Assembly: GCA_014529385.2 (NCBI GenBank)
Contig: CM043950.1
Location: 69,496,935 to 69,560,934, forward strand
Source of the DNA: Adiantum capillus-veneris
Taxonomy: Eukaryota > Streptophyta > Polypodiopsida > Polypodiales > Pteridaceae
DNA: 64,000 bases
Direction of reading: 5' to 3'
Shown here: piece after piece, positions 33,855 through 45,036 of the stretch
Position numbering within the stretch: position 1 is the stretch's first letter
Layout of the letters: the number at the start of each line of letters is the position of its first letter
The notes under the pieces: model-generated
What the model saw: only the letters and a program-made list of their open reading frames with translations
Database searches by the model: none
Told to the model about the DNA's origin: nothing
Translations under genes and position numbers: made by a program

Positions 33855-34235
33855 TGTAAGGTGCAGCGGAATGAATGTTGTATTTTTTCAAGATTAGTGA
33901 TCTTTATTGCTCAAGGTTCCTTTTAGTTCTTAGGGAAAGAGAGAGCTTTCCGTCTTATAGAAAGAAAGAAAGAAAGAAAGCTTTATTAACGTCTTCGAAA
34001 GGCCGAACTCGACCTATGAGACAATATCATATACATGTGTTGATGCTCTAGGCATCGGAAAAAAAAAAAAAGGTACAAACTGAAATGAGCCTATACTATG
34101 CAAAAGGGTGTGGTAGGGTGGTGCATGTGGTGTACAATGTATAGTGTGGGTCCTCGTGTCGAGGTGTGCTCACGCATCATCAGGCTCAAATAGGGGCTGC
34201 AAGGTGATACCACCAATAGATGATAGGGAGGGTAT

Positions 34236-37200
34236 CTAAAAACAAGCAACATATGTAGGGTAGAGAATGTGGTACATCGGTGGTGGCCTGCTCAGGTATC
34301 TCTGGAATGCTGGATTCCCTGGTTCTGGTACATGACTCTGCTCTAGATACTGATGGTGTAGAGCTAGTATCCTCGAGATCTCCCTCTGGTGATACCCATG
34401 TGTCCTGTATCCTGGGAGCCTCGGTCTCCGACGTGCCCTCTGAGACTCTGCCTGCTGAAGGGTAAGCCCTCTGCTCTGTGTAGGTAGTGTGGGGGGGTCT
34501 AGCCCTGCTCGTCGGAAAAACTGTGTGATGGTAGTCTGTGTCTTGCTATCCTGACTCTGGCGTGGCTGTAACAACTGCTCTCGAATCTCTAAAGCCGCAA
34601 CCAGGAACTGGCCAAACCTCCTCTGCTCTCGGCCTATCATATTTTGCTGTAATGAGTCTCCAATGCCATATCTCTCTCTCAGCTCTGTATATGCTGGGCA
34701 TCTCATGACAAAATGCTCCTCACTCTCCACCTCTGTCTGGCAGATCCGACATGTACGCTCCTCTCGTGGTATGCCTTTGGCTCTGCCACTCTCAATCTCT
34801 GGCTGATGTGATGACACTCGTAGCTGGCCAATGCTGACCCGAAGTCGGTGTGGCATGTACTCCTGCATGTATAATGGAATCTCAATGAATCCCTGCTCTG
34901 AGAACCTTAGAAAATGCTCATAGTAATATAGCATTTTAGGAGGTAGGGTGTCTGTGGGCCTGTGCCATGTCCTCTGAATATATGTATGCCATATCTCCTG
35001 TTTGATGACCCTATTCCTCTCGGAGCGTGAGAGGGAATAGGTCGGGGCCTGGGTGTCATACTGGAGTGGTGGTAGTCTATCGATATGAAAACCGTGGTGA
35101 GCTAGCCAATCTCGTGTTTGGGCATACCATGAGCTAGTGTCCCCTGCCTGTGCCATCTCTCTAGATGCAATGAATGCTCTATGAGAGATCCTATCTGGAT
35201 CCATATCTTTGAATCTGTGAAGAAGGCAAACAGTCTGAAAGAGTGCCTCTATCAACATCGGTGGTGCAGCCAGCTCAGCTCTAATAATGTCGTGTGGAAC
35301 TGATGGCTTGCTGTGAATCATCCTGGAGATCATAATAATCTGTGGCCTCTCTATCTGTGTCCATACTGAGTCTGCCAGTCCCTGTCCCCAAATGGCCGAG
35401 GCATACATGAGTGCAGGTGTGACCAGTGTGTCAAAGAGCCACCCCTTCGTCCGGGGCTCCTGGAAGTGGGCCTGGTGGCACTGTCTCTCCATCATAGCTA
35501 GTGATGCGTATCCTCTGGTAAGTCTATCTCTAGCTGTCTGTGTCATGGAGAAGGTCCCTGATGCTGCGGTGAATGTAACCCCCAGATATACATATGAGCC
35601 TGTCACCTCTATATCCCCTCCAGCTACTGTAAATCTACTCCGTCGGCGAATCTGAGTCGATGTATGAAATATGAGAACCTTGGTCTTGCCAAGGTTCACC
35701 GTGAGTCCTCTCTGTGAGGAGAAATCATCCAGGGCTTGCAAATGTAGCTGTAGTCCCTCTGCCGTCTCTGACATTAGGACAATATCATCTGTATATAAGA
35801 GTATGTGTATAGTAGTCCCTGCAATATCCACACCCTCTCCACCCCTTGTATAGACCAAAGAGTGTAGGTGATAGAGGGCAACCTTGTTTCACACCAATGG
35901 TGCTCACAAGGGTGTCAGATAATCCACCCGGGCATCTCACTCTGCCAGATACATGCTCATACAATGCATAGATCCCCCATGCCATCTCCTCTCCAATCCC
36001 AAGCGCAGCCAAGCGTCTGAAAAGTCTCTCTCTAGGTACTGTGTCAAATGCTTTGCGGAAGTCCACGAAGCAGCAATATAATCTCCTCTTCCTCACCCGT
36101 GTCTGGTCGATCAGACAACGAAGGGTGAAGATATGATCAATAGTAGAGAAAGCTCGGCGGAAGCCTGCCTGTCCTGGTGTCCTCATGCCCTCTCCCTCTG
36201 CTAGAGAACTGAGCTCCTCTAAAACCGCGCCATATAGTTTGGCCAGTATAGGACCAATCATGATAGTGCGATATGTGCTAGGATCCATGGCATCCCCAGA
36301 TTTGTGGATAGGCACGATGGTGTGCTCTGTCCACGACTCTGGGAATCCCTCTGAAAGCGCGCGGTTGAAGAGGTGGGCAATGAGTGGTGCCAATGCATCA
36401 CAGCCATATATAAAATGCTCTGCCTGTAGGCCTGCCCGATCTCTAGCCCTCCCATGCTGTAGGTGGGATATAGCTTTCTTCACCATGTGGGTGGTGAAGA
36501 AAGTAGATGATGTGGGTCGGGTAGCCGATGGCGTAGGTATGGGTGGTTGTCCTGGGATCTCGTATAAGCTCTCAGCATATCTGTGCCATGTCGCTGGGTC
36601 TTGAATAGGAGTGATGGCCTGGGAGGTCTGATCCGGCGCCATGCCTCAGCACTATCCTGGCTCATGAGTAAATGATAGATGTCCCAATATTGGTGCTCCT
36701 CCCACTCCCGTCTTTTACGACGGGTAAGTGTCTGCATCCTGCGCTGAGCCTGGCGATGTGTAATCTCCCCTCTGATCTCCAATATACATAGGTGTGTGTA
36801 GATCTCGACATTCGTCATCGTACCACCTGTTTTGTGGCATAGTGCCAGTGCGTGGAGGGTGTGTGTGTATGCGATGTGGGAAACTTTGAGTGGCTGACTC
36901 GTGTAAGATGGATGTAATGTGTGTGGTGAGTGTGTCGAGAGGTGCTGTGGGGTCTAAGTGTATAAGGTGCTCATGCAGGTGATGTATATAAACAGGAGTG
37001 AGCTCATGAGTGAAAGAAATGGTAGTGTAAGTGTGAGGGGGGGAGGCGGGGGGGTCAGCAAGCTGTGTAGCAAGAAGGGAGAATGTAAGATAAGTATGAT
37101 CCGCCCCTATTGGTGTGCGTGCAACGCTGAAGGAGTGTATAAGCTCTGCTGTCTGGGTAGAGCCCAACAAATAATCGACTGTGCTCTCTCCCCCACTGTG

Positions 37201-37914
37201 TGGGAAGCAAGTGAATCCCCCAGAATCTGGCCACCTCGCCATCCCGTTATAAATAATGAGATGGTGCCTGTTGCCAAGCTCAAGAAGGTGTTTGCCATAT
37301 CCAGTGTTGTCCTGTCCCCCATCTGCAGACACTCTACTCATCCCCATGTCCTTTGCATCAAGTGCCCTCATGATCTCCGGCTGCTCCATATCATAGATCT
37401 CACACTGTCGGCTCTGTGTCCTCCCGTTGAAGTCCCCCATGAGGAGGACTTCCCCGAGTGATGTGTAGTGAGAAATGTCCTTCGACAGTCGAGAGTAGGG
37501 GTCCTGGATAGCATATCGTGATCCATGTGGTGAAAAGTAGCATATGGCAATGTATAGCCCTCTCTCGTGGGTGAGCTCTAGCCGTACCCACATATAGCAT
37601 GCCTCCTCGTCTCTACTCATCACCTGTATCCGGTTGTGTAAGCTCTGTCTGAATAGTATGGCCACCCCTCCTGACCCCCGAGCTGTACTCTGTCTAGTGA
37701 TGGTCGTGTAAGTTGACTCCCACTGAAATCCTGTGACTACAGGTAGTCCTCTCTCTGGGCTCTCATGTGTCTCTGTAAAACATACAAAGTCATGCTCACT
37801 CATGATCTCCTCTAGGCGCTCCGGATGTGTCCATATAGAACCATTGCAGTTCCAGACTGCCCCTCTGAGTGGTGTCTTTTGTGCTAGTGTATGTGTCTCA
37901 TAGGTCCCGAATCC
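34236..37914 (-). pseudogene. LINE ORF2: APE endonuclease, reverse transcriptase, CCHC finger
   Basis: The frame is open from 37914. Endonuclease: AVWNCNGS (about 37862), CFTETHE, MGDFNGR and GADHTYLTFSL carry the expected N, E, D/N and D/H residues. After frameshifts near 36800 and 36640 come the RT motifs GFRRAFSTIDHIF, CCFVDFRKAFDTV and GVKQGCPLSPTLF. A third frameshift near 35860 leads to LLYTDDIVLMS with the catalytic DD. The carboxyl end has CRICQTEVESEEHFVMRC (CX2CX8HX4C), then ends ...YVACF. It would nick DNA and prime reverse transcription at the target. Catalytic residues remain and only frameshifts break it, so it died recently. Confidence 0.88.
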
Positions 37915-38769
37915 CTATGAGATTGGGCAGCCGTTGATGAAGATTCTACCATCTCGAAAGAAGGCCTTTTTACCTTCTTTCCGTGCCTGAAGGACCTTGG
38001 GCATGCATGATTTCCTGTGCTCGATCTGCATCCTAGTGAGGTCCTCGTCCATAAAGATATGGCCGCCCTGGAGGCCTCGTAAGAGCACCCTTTTGCGAAA
38101 AAAGGTGGTGCGGTCCTCATCTCCTTGTAACTGCGTGATCAACGGGCGAGCTCGAGTGGTGTCACGGCCAGCTCGCCATGCCTTTGTAAAAGGCATAGTC
38201 TCTTTGTAGCCTAGGTGGCTACAAAGCTCTCGTGCATCCTCCTCTGTTGAAGGTCCCTCTTTAAGGCCAGTGATCCTAACATTGTGTTTCCTCATATGGC
38301 GCAATCGCTCCTCCTCGAGAGTAAGCTGAACCCTCAAGTGCTCTCCCATGTGAACCTCCTCGCATACCTCCTCCTTGATATTCTTTTTAACTACTTCCAC
38401 CCATCCTGATTGTTTGGTCTCCATTTCTGTGTGGATCTCTTCTTTGATGTCTGCTTTCCATTTATTTTTGATCTCTACTTCTATATCTTCGAAGCTCGAG
38501 ATTTCCCCCTCTTCCTTGGAGATCCGGAGGTGGTTGATGCTTTCTTGTATACGGTGTATCTCCGTGTTGGATGTGTCACGGAGTTCTTAGAATGCTTTCT
38601 TCCAGGCCTCCTTTTCTTCTGTGAGGCCTCTGATGTTATCCTCCATTTGCTTCATCTTTTCCGTCATCCTCCTTACTTCGGCGTTCAGTGCCTTGTCCGC
38701 ATCTTTCTTTGCCTGTGTGATAGCTCTGGCTATCATGTCCTCCACTTCTTTCCTGTCAAGAGGTGCCAT
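37915..38769 (-). pseudogene. LINE ORF1: coiled coil and RNA-binding domain
   Basis: The start MAPLDRKEVEDMIARAI lies at 38769. A charged heptad-like segment follows (KDADKALNAEVRRMTEKMKQ). There is one in-frame TAA at 38589-38587. The rest reads on in the same frame with NVRITGLKEG, an RRM-like start, then RKRVLLRGLQG, IFMDEDLTRMQ and FRDGRIFINGCPIS before a TAG at 37917-37915. LINE ORF1 proteins bind element RNA as trimers or oligomers. Length is 284 codons. Confidence 0.75.
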
Positions 38770-39019
38770 GGTCGAGCTCGGGGAGGCGAGGCTGAGCACA
38801 CGGGAAGCCTAGTGTTTACAGCCCATCCCCTTGAATGTTGAGCTGCTAATGGATATGGGGGTGGCCTGGGCTGCCCGTCTCTGGGCTGCTGTGATGGTGG
38901 AGCTGCAGCACAATGCAACACAAGGCGAGAGGTGGGCTGAAGGCGAGGGGTGCGTTGCTGAGGAGGCGAGTCGTACGAATGCTGCGCGAGCAGGCAGGGT
39001 GGCGGGCAGAGACAGGGCG

Positions 39020-39085
<66 letters not shown>

Positions 39086-39107
39086 AGGACTATCTGAATT
39101 GTCAGCT
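38770..39107 (-). other. LINE 5' untranslated region with (CT)n tract
   Basis: The AG run at 39021-39080 (CT on the element strand) lies here. The rest is GC-rich with no frame of note. Confidence 0.6.
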
Positions 39108-40234
39108 TAGAGAGTGCGGTGATCACGAACAAAGAGAGTGGATCTAGTGCGTGCAAGTGAATGAGACTGAGAGAAGGAGAGAGAAAGTTACGACACCGAG
39201 AGGTTGTAAAACCCTCCTCCGAAGGCCCCACTCTCGTCGGCGAGAGTGGTCTACTTTGATTGCACGAAAGAGTACAATGCGGATGCAAAGGACTGATGCT
39301 GTTGGATTATGCCGACGACGACGACGGTGACGGTGATGACGACGATGGTGATTACGACGTCATCGTGGCTGAAACTGGGACTGTTTATGGCTGATCTGGA
39401 CTGTTTTCTATTGCTGAATTGGACTGTCCTTGAAGGGGCTGAACTGATGAAGAAAATCGCTGGTATAGCTGCTGAAAGAAAGCACTGGTTTCTAGGGTTT
39501 GCTGCGTTTTTGAAGGGGACTGATGGTGGCTGAAATACCGAGTCTCTGCTGCGTTTCAGGGGCTGTATCGCAGGGGATACAAGGCTGATTTTCCTGCAGG
39601 CTGAAGGCTGGTCCTGGCTGCGTTTTGGTGATTGGAAACACTGCTGAATTTCACAAGCAAGGCTAGCGATGGGAGGACTTATCTGCTGCTGCCCGCTGAT
39701 GGTGAGAAACCTCCAATGCTGATGGTGACTGTCTAGCGTTAGTGTCTCTGAAAAACGCTGTTGAGAGCAGGAATAAACGCCAGGTCTATGGTCTGGCGAT
39801 GATGGCTGGATGGGGAAAACGCCAGATGAGGGAGGAAACAAGCTGTGGACAAAACGCTGGCTGATGAGGTGTGGCCTCGCCAAGGGTAGGAGAGGTTCTT
39901 GATGAGAGAGGGAGGGAACACCTGCTGCTTGGGGAAGCCTGTTGTGCTCTCTGTTCATCTGCCAATTAGTGCTAACTTGGGTTTGCTTATAAATTAACTT
40001 ACCCAATTTGCCCTATTGAGTACCCAACAAAAGTCACTTAATAAATAAGTGAAAAATGTCAAAAATAGGGAAAAATGGGATCAAGTCATCTGAAAAATCC
40101 CCAAATTGACTCTGATGGAATTTGATGGAAATGCTTATGCTTATGCAAGGTGCAACCAGAGGATATGCATCTACACTGAGTGACTGGGCATGCACGGTCT
40201 ACGAATAGACTCACAAAAGTCCCAGATCACTTCT

Positions 40235-41042
40235 TTGCAAAACACGGTTAGAAAAAGACATGACTTGCATACCATGTTGCTTGAGATTAAGCCAATCCTC
40301 TTTCAAGCGTGCAAGATACTGAGGTGGCATAAACCGTGCCTTGAGTTTGTCTTGGAAATCAGCGCAACTAAAAGAGGGGCGTGAAATCGTTGGCTGCCTC
40401 TAGGTGCGTGGCTAGCTGTGCCTCTTGCCATGCATGGTACCAATTGGTGGCATCACCGGCAAGGTACATAGCTGCCGTCAAAACTTTGCTATTTCCTGTT
40501 TTCTTAGTTGTTGCAAAATAAGCATTAAATTGATGCAACCAAGAATGAATAACTGTAGCATCCATCTTACCGTCATACTTACTGAAAGTCAACTTTTTTG
40601 TGACTGGATGAGTGGAATCCGCGCCGTGGCTTGCGCCACTTGACGAACTTCCCCGATCTTTGGGTGGATCGGTCTTCGAGGCTAGGACTTGGGCAATAAA
40701 TTCTTGATTGCGAAGCTCCCTTTGAGCTTCACGCTCGGCCTCCATAGCCAATCTATGCGCAGCACGATCGGCCTCCAATGCTGCGTTTCTTGCTGTGGCT
40801 TCTTCCTTCCTTAGTTCTTTTCTTTCTTTTTTTGCGTCGCTCGCGCGTTCCAAAGCAAGGCGCTTGTCTTCCTGTCGATCCATCATGGCCATCATTTGCT
40901 TCATCATTGCCTCCATAGGGTCTGGCGTAGATGGCGAAGGGGGAGGGTTGGAAAAACCTCCTGGTTGGGAGAATCCTTCGTCGCCTCTCTCATGCTCATC
41001 ACCTGAAGGAAAAGTATCCATGCCGCTTCGGGTGACGACCAT
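40235..41042 (-). pseudogene. C-I gag, 5' part
   Basis: The start MVVTRSGMDT lies at 41042. A long charged coiled-coil-like stretch follows (ALERASDAKKERKEL to EREAQRELR). Then come LTFSKYDGKMDATVIHSWL, FNAYFATTKK and YLAGDATNWYHAWQEA, the gypsy gag core. After a frameshift near 40380 come ARFMPPQYLARLK-like codons and a last SNRVL at about 40240. The frame is intact for 224 codons. No knuckle or protease remains. Confidence 0.8.
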
Positions 41043-41491
41043 GCACTATGATCTTGGGGTCTTAAGCTCGCGAGGAACTTGGTTCTTGAGGGTCTTGAGG
41101 TTCTTGAGGTTCTTGATTCGTGAGAATCTTGGGTTCTTGAGGTTCTTGAGGGTTTCTTTCGCTTGCAAATCGTGTTGGAGAAGGATCTTCTCTTCACCCG
41201 AGTTCTACTTCTTTCTGCGGGCGCACCCCTTGGCGGCCTTGCGCTCACACCAAGGTTGCTTTTTCCCACCTCACGTCGATTGGCCAGCCGCTAAGTGCAC
41301 GGTCCGCTCTCAATGAGTGAAAAGAGACACAAGGGGAGGCTGGACAAGCCCTTCTTTCTTGGGATTCCTGTCACTCTTCAACAAAACACGATTAGGAATC
41401 TCCACGCCCAAGTAAACTTGGTTCGTGCGATCGCAACAAGCAAAAAAAATTCTTGTGGTTCTTCCCTTGAGTAATGCAGAACACTTCCAAA
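41043..41491 (-). other. C-I leader with TTCTTGAGG minisatellite
   Basis: Between primer site and gag lies a run of TTCTTGAGG-like words (41066-41155 on plus). The same feature occurs in C-II (52500-52610) and C-III (58350-58430). Confidence 0.7.
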
Positions 41492-41503
41492 GCTCTGATA
41501 CCA
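41492..41503 (-). other. Primer binding site of C-I
   Basis: GCTCTGATACCA on plus is TGGTATCAGAGC on the element strand, one base from the LTR. Confidence 0.9.
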
Positions 41504-41504
41504 A

Positions 41505-42830
41505 TGTAAGGTGGAGCGGAATGAATGTTGTATTTTCTCAAGATTAGTGATCTTTATTGCTCAAGGTTCCTTTTAGTTCTTAGGGAAAGAGAGAGCTTTC
41601 CGTCTTATAGAGAGTGCGGTGATCACGAACAAAGAGAGTGGATCTAGTGCGTGCAAGTGAATGAGACTGAGAGAAGGAGAGAAAGTTACGACACCGAGAG
41701 GTTGTAAAACCCTCCTCCGAAGGCCCCACTCTCGTCGGCGAGAGTGGTCTACTTTGATTGCACGAAAGAGTACAATGCGGATGCAAAGGACTGATGCTGT
41801 TGGACTATGCCGATGACGACGACGGTGACGACGATGATGGTGACGACGACGATGGTGATTACGACGTCATCGTGGCTGAAACTGGGACTGTTTATGGCTG
41901 ATTTGGACTGTTTTCTATTGCTGAATTGGACTGTCCTTGAAGGGGCTGAACTGATGAAGAAAATCACTGGTATAGCTGCTGAAAGAAAACGCTGGTTTCT
42001 AGGGTTTGCTGCGTTTTTGAAGGGGACTGATGGTGGCTGAAATACTGAGTCTCTGCTGCGTTTCAGGGGCTGAATCGCTGGGGACACAAGGCTGATTTTC
42101 CTGCAGGCTGAAGGACGGTCCTGGCTGCGTTTTGGTGATTGGAAACGCTGCTGAATTTCACAAGCAAGGCTAGCGATGGGAGGACTTATCTGCTGCTGCC
42201 CGCTGATGGTGAGAAACCTCCAATGCTGATGGTGACTGTCTAGCGTTAGTGTCTCTGAAAAATGCTGTTGAGAGCAGGAATAAACGCCAGGTCTATGGTC
42301 TTGCTGGCGATGATGGCTGGATGGGGAAAACGCCAGATGGGGGAGGAAACAAGCTGTGGACAAAACGCTGGCTGATGGGGTGTGGCCTCGCCAAGGGTAG
42401 GAGAGGTTCTTGCTGAGAGAGGGAGGGAACACCTGTTGCTTGGGGAAGCCTGTTGTGCTCTCTGTTCATCTGCCAATTAGTGCTAACTTGGGTTTGCTTA
42501 TAAATTAACTTACCCAATTTGCCCTACTGAGTACCCAACAAAAGTCACTTAATAAATAAGTGAAAAATGTCAAAAATAGGGAAAAATGGGATCAAGTCAT
42601 CTGAAAAATCCCCAAATTGACTCTGATGGAATTTGATGGAAATGCTTATGCTTATGCAAGGTGCAACCAGAGGATATGCATCTATATTGAGTGACTGGGC
42701 ATGCACGGTCTACGAATAGACTCACAAAAGTCCCAGATCACTTCTAATGTAATTTGACTGGACTTGACGGAAACCCTGCTATGGTGTAGCTTGTCCATGG
42801 ACACATAGGGTTGGGATGTGTCACGTGACA
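41505..42830 (-). repeat. 5' LTR of C-I (1326 bp)
   Basis: It is complete, TG...CA on both strands (plus: TGTAAGGTGGAGCGG to GTGTCACGTGACA). It is the uninterrupted reference for the LINE insertion. The GAC/GAT repeat near 41815 is longer than in the other LTR. Confidence 0.92.
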
Positions 42831-42835
42831 AGTGA

Positions 42836-43800
42836 AGAAAACAGTCAAGACCGATCACTTAGCGAGACTGTATGTGGCCCAACTCTTCAGATTACATGGC
42901 ATGCTTGAGACGATTGTCTCCGACAGAGATCCCAGATTTACGAGTTTGTTTTGGAAGGCAATTTGGGAGAACATTGGCATGCGGTTGTAGTTCTCGTCAT
43001 CGTTCCACCCGCAGATTGATGGGCAATCTGAGATTGCAAATTCAGCGGTTCTAGATTTATTGAAGTCTTATATCTCTGATCAGAAGACTCAATGGGAAAA
43101 GTACTTACCTTTGGTGGAATTTGCCTACAATAACACGATACACTCTTCGAGGGGAAGGCGCCATTTGAGATTGTTGAAGGTGCTGCGAAGGTTCCACCCT
43201 TCCTAAGCACGATAGATAAGATCTTGAAGCGGATGAATATACGTGAGATTTGGATTTGGCTTTTGCCAAGGTTCGCGAGACTTTGCAGAAGTCTCAAGAA
43301 CGACAGAAAAAGGCAGCAGATCGCCATCGTCGCGACATGAAATTGAAGGAGGATGATTGGGTGCTCTTTCGTTTTGAGAAGGCACGCCTACGAAAGAAAA
43401 AGGGAAAGGAGAGGCTTTTTTTTCCAAAGCTTAGTATGCGATACTACGGACCTTTCTAGATCATTGAAAAGATAAATGATGTGTCCTTTTGATTGAAACT
43501 GCCAGATACTTGGAGGATTCACAATGCATTCCATGTGAGTCTCTTGAAACCTTTTAAAGGTGATGTGCCTGATGATGGGGAGCCCGATGAGCAACCCAAA
43601 GTGGAAGAAAACGAGGAGATCCTTGTTCCTGAACAGATTTTGGCACATAAGGATACGAAGAATAAGGGTAAAGTCCGAAGGTGGTTCTTGGTTAAGTTCA
43701 AGAACTATCCTGCATTGGATGCGAAGTAGATGGAGGAGGAGGACCTAGCAGATACTCCTTAGATTGTGAAACTTTACCTCGATGCTTTTGGTTTAGCATA
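42836..43800 (+). pseudogene. Element D integrase end with chromodomain-like tail
   Basis: The coding sequence resumes after the AGTGA duplication (KKTVKTDHLARLYVAQL). The second catalytic D lies in IVSDRDPRFTSLFW and the E in GQSEIANSAVLDLLKSY. After frameshifts come ERQKKAADRHRRDM and LKEDDWVLFR (43290-43375), TWRIHNAFHVSLLKPF (about 43510) and a chromodomain-like end: EEILVPEQILAHK, RRWFLVKFKNYPALDAK and MEEEDLADTP. In chromoviruses this domain steers integration to marked chromatin. Several stops are present. Confidence 0.88.
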
Positions 43801-44379
43801 GTCTATTCCAGACGGAACCCAGAATTCAGCTTGGCCGCAGATCTGATGCAGTGGGATGCACAAAGGAGAGTCGCTCCGCTCCTTTGTCAACAGATGCCTT
43901 GATTTAGATACTAGAGTCACTTATGTCTCTTTGAGCTTCAGGGATACTGAAAGCTGACAGTATTCTGCTGTATGACTTTATGAAATGGAATTCTTGATTA
44001 TGATACTGATTTGTTCTTGACTTCTCTTAAGTGCAGGAACTGATAGTCGAAATGACTGCAGCATTTTGGTCTGATTGATCTTGAATAGACATGGTTGCAA
44101 TAGGGGTTAGTCAATCGGACATCGATGAGGTCCCGATTGGACCTAGATGTGATTGCTAGCTACATTGCTGATAAATCATGCTCTAAGATCCGAATGAATG
44201 TTGAATGTCATGTGATGTCTAGTGATGTCGTGTGATGTGACTGTCGATTTGGTGCATGTGCTAGATGTGTGTTCCTAGTACGTACGTACTAACAGTCAGT
44301 GTCTACTAAGACGGTTATGGCTTCTGTCAGTTTTGCAGGCGTAATCGCGGTCGATTACAATGCTTTCAAGAGGGGGGTA
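43801..44379 (+). other. 3' untranslated region and polypurine tract of D
   Basis: No frame of note. The tract AAGAGGGGGGTA at 44369-44379 abuts the LTR start and would prime plus-strand synthesis. Confidence 0.75.
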
Positions 44380-45036
44380 TGTCACAAAGTGATGACGTGG
44401 CTACGGACAGCAGAAACCATAATTTTTGCCAGAAACCCTAAAATTCCTGCAAACCCTAATTTTGCCAAAAACCCTAATTTTGCAGAAACCCTAACCCTAG
44501 CTGCTGGCTGAAACCCTAAATGTGGTGGAAACCCTAATGTTTGGCGCCAGTGCCACGTGGCAGGAGCAATACGGATTTTCGGGATTTGTGGCGTAATTTG
44601 CGGAGAAAAAACGCAGCCAGCCAAGCGACGCTAGTTGATGCTTTTTCTGGCTATGCTTTGGGAGAAAGAGAGAGAAAAAGAGAACTTGCTTTCTACTGGC
44701 TCTCATTGAGAGAGAGAGAATCTGCTTTTGCTTTCAAGCTTTTGGGGCTCTGCTTTTGGGCATCCCTTGTAACCTTTAAATTAGTGGTGAGGGCCTCACT
44801 TCTCAGAGCATCTGGACGCAGAGTCTGAGAGTGAAACCCGACCCACTCTCTTGTACTTTGAACTGATTAATACAAAAAGAAATACTGAAAGGGGCTCGAG
44901 TCTTTGGGGCCAATATCTCTAGGCACGGAACTCTGCCGGGCCAGTGCAAATCTATTGTGATCTATGAATTGTTTTGAAGCGGTTATTAGGTGTTGGCGCG
45001 GTTGATTATTGACTTGGAGTGTCCAAGTCTGTTACA
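44380..45036 (+). repeat. 3' LTR of D (657 bp)
   Basis: It begins TGTCACAAAG and ends GTCTGTTACA. Six exact AAACCCTAA motifs lie in its first 170 bp. It is highly similar to 29397-30064. Confidence 0.92.

Larger units (their letters stand above)
33961..39107 (-). mobile_element. LINE with ORF1 and an APE-RT ORF2, inserted in LTR of C-I
   Basis: Comparison with the intact LTR at 41601-41620 shows the insertion point between TTATAG and AGAGTGCGG. The likely target duplication is short (TAG or TAGA). On the minus strand the order is 5' UTR with a CT run, ORF1 (38769-37915), ORF2 (37914-34236), a 3' UTR, AATAAA (about 33987-33981) and a (CTTT)n tail in place of poly(A). It is full length or nearly so, at about 5.1 kb. 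ORF2 has three frameshifts. Confidence 0.88.
33855..40234 (-). repeat. 3' LTR of C-I, split by the LINE
   Basis: The segments 33855-33960 and 39111-40234 align end to end with 41505-42745 of the 5' LTR, with few differences. The last 90 bp or so (inner end) is missing at the junction with gag. Confidence 0.9.
33855..42830 (-). mobile_element. Ty3/gypsy element C-I, internally deleted, carrying a LINE
   Basis: It runs on the minus strand: 5' LTR 42830-41505, primer site 41503-41492, leader and gag to about 40235, then a 3' LTR 40234-33855 interrupted by a LINE. Both outer ends are TG/CA and the 5-bp target duplication AGTGA is exact (33850-33854 and 42831-42835). Host integrase codons join across it. 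Gag is fused directly to the LTR interior. The rest of gag, all of pol and about 90 bp of the 3' LTR are therefore missing, by a deletion after integration or at reverse transcription. Confidence 0.92.
29397..45036 (+). mobile_element. Ty3/gypsy chromovirus D, carrying nested C-I and LINE
   Basis: It has paired LTRs, an exact primer site, gag with knuckle, protease, RT, RNase H, integrase with a chromodomain-like end, a polypurine tract and a 3' LTR. The flanks TTTTT (before 29397) and TTTTC (after 45036) are a near-perfect 5-bp target duplication. With C-I (33855-42830 plus one AGTGA) removed, the element is about 6.7 kb. Stops, frameshifts and an RT deletion make it inactive. Confidence 0.9.

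Noticed and set aside
38831-39110. Arginine-glutamate repeat frames
   Set aside because: They are translations of the AG run in the LINE 5' region.
39251-40006. 251-codon minus frame in LTR of C-I (and its twin at 41749-42432)
   Set aside because: It lies wholly in LTR sequence, is serine- and proline-rich, and differs between LTR copies by indels; no retroelement or host domain is seen.
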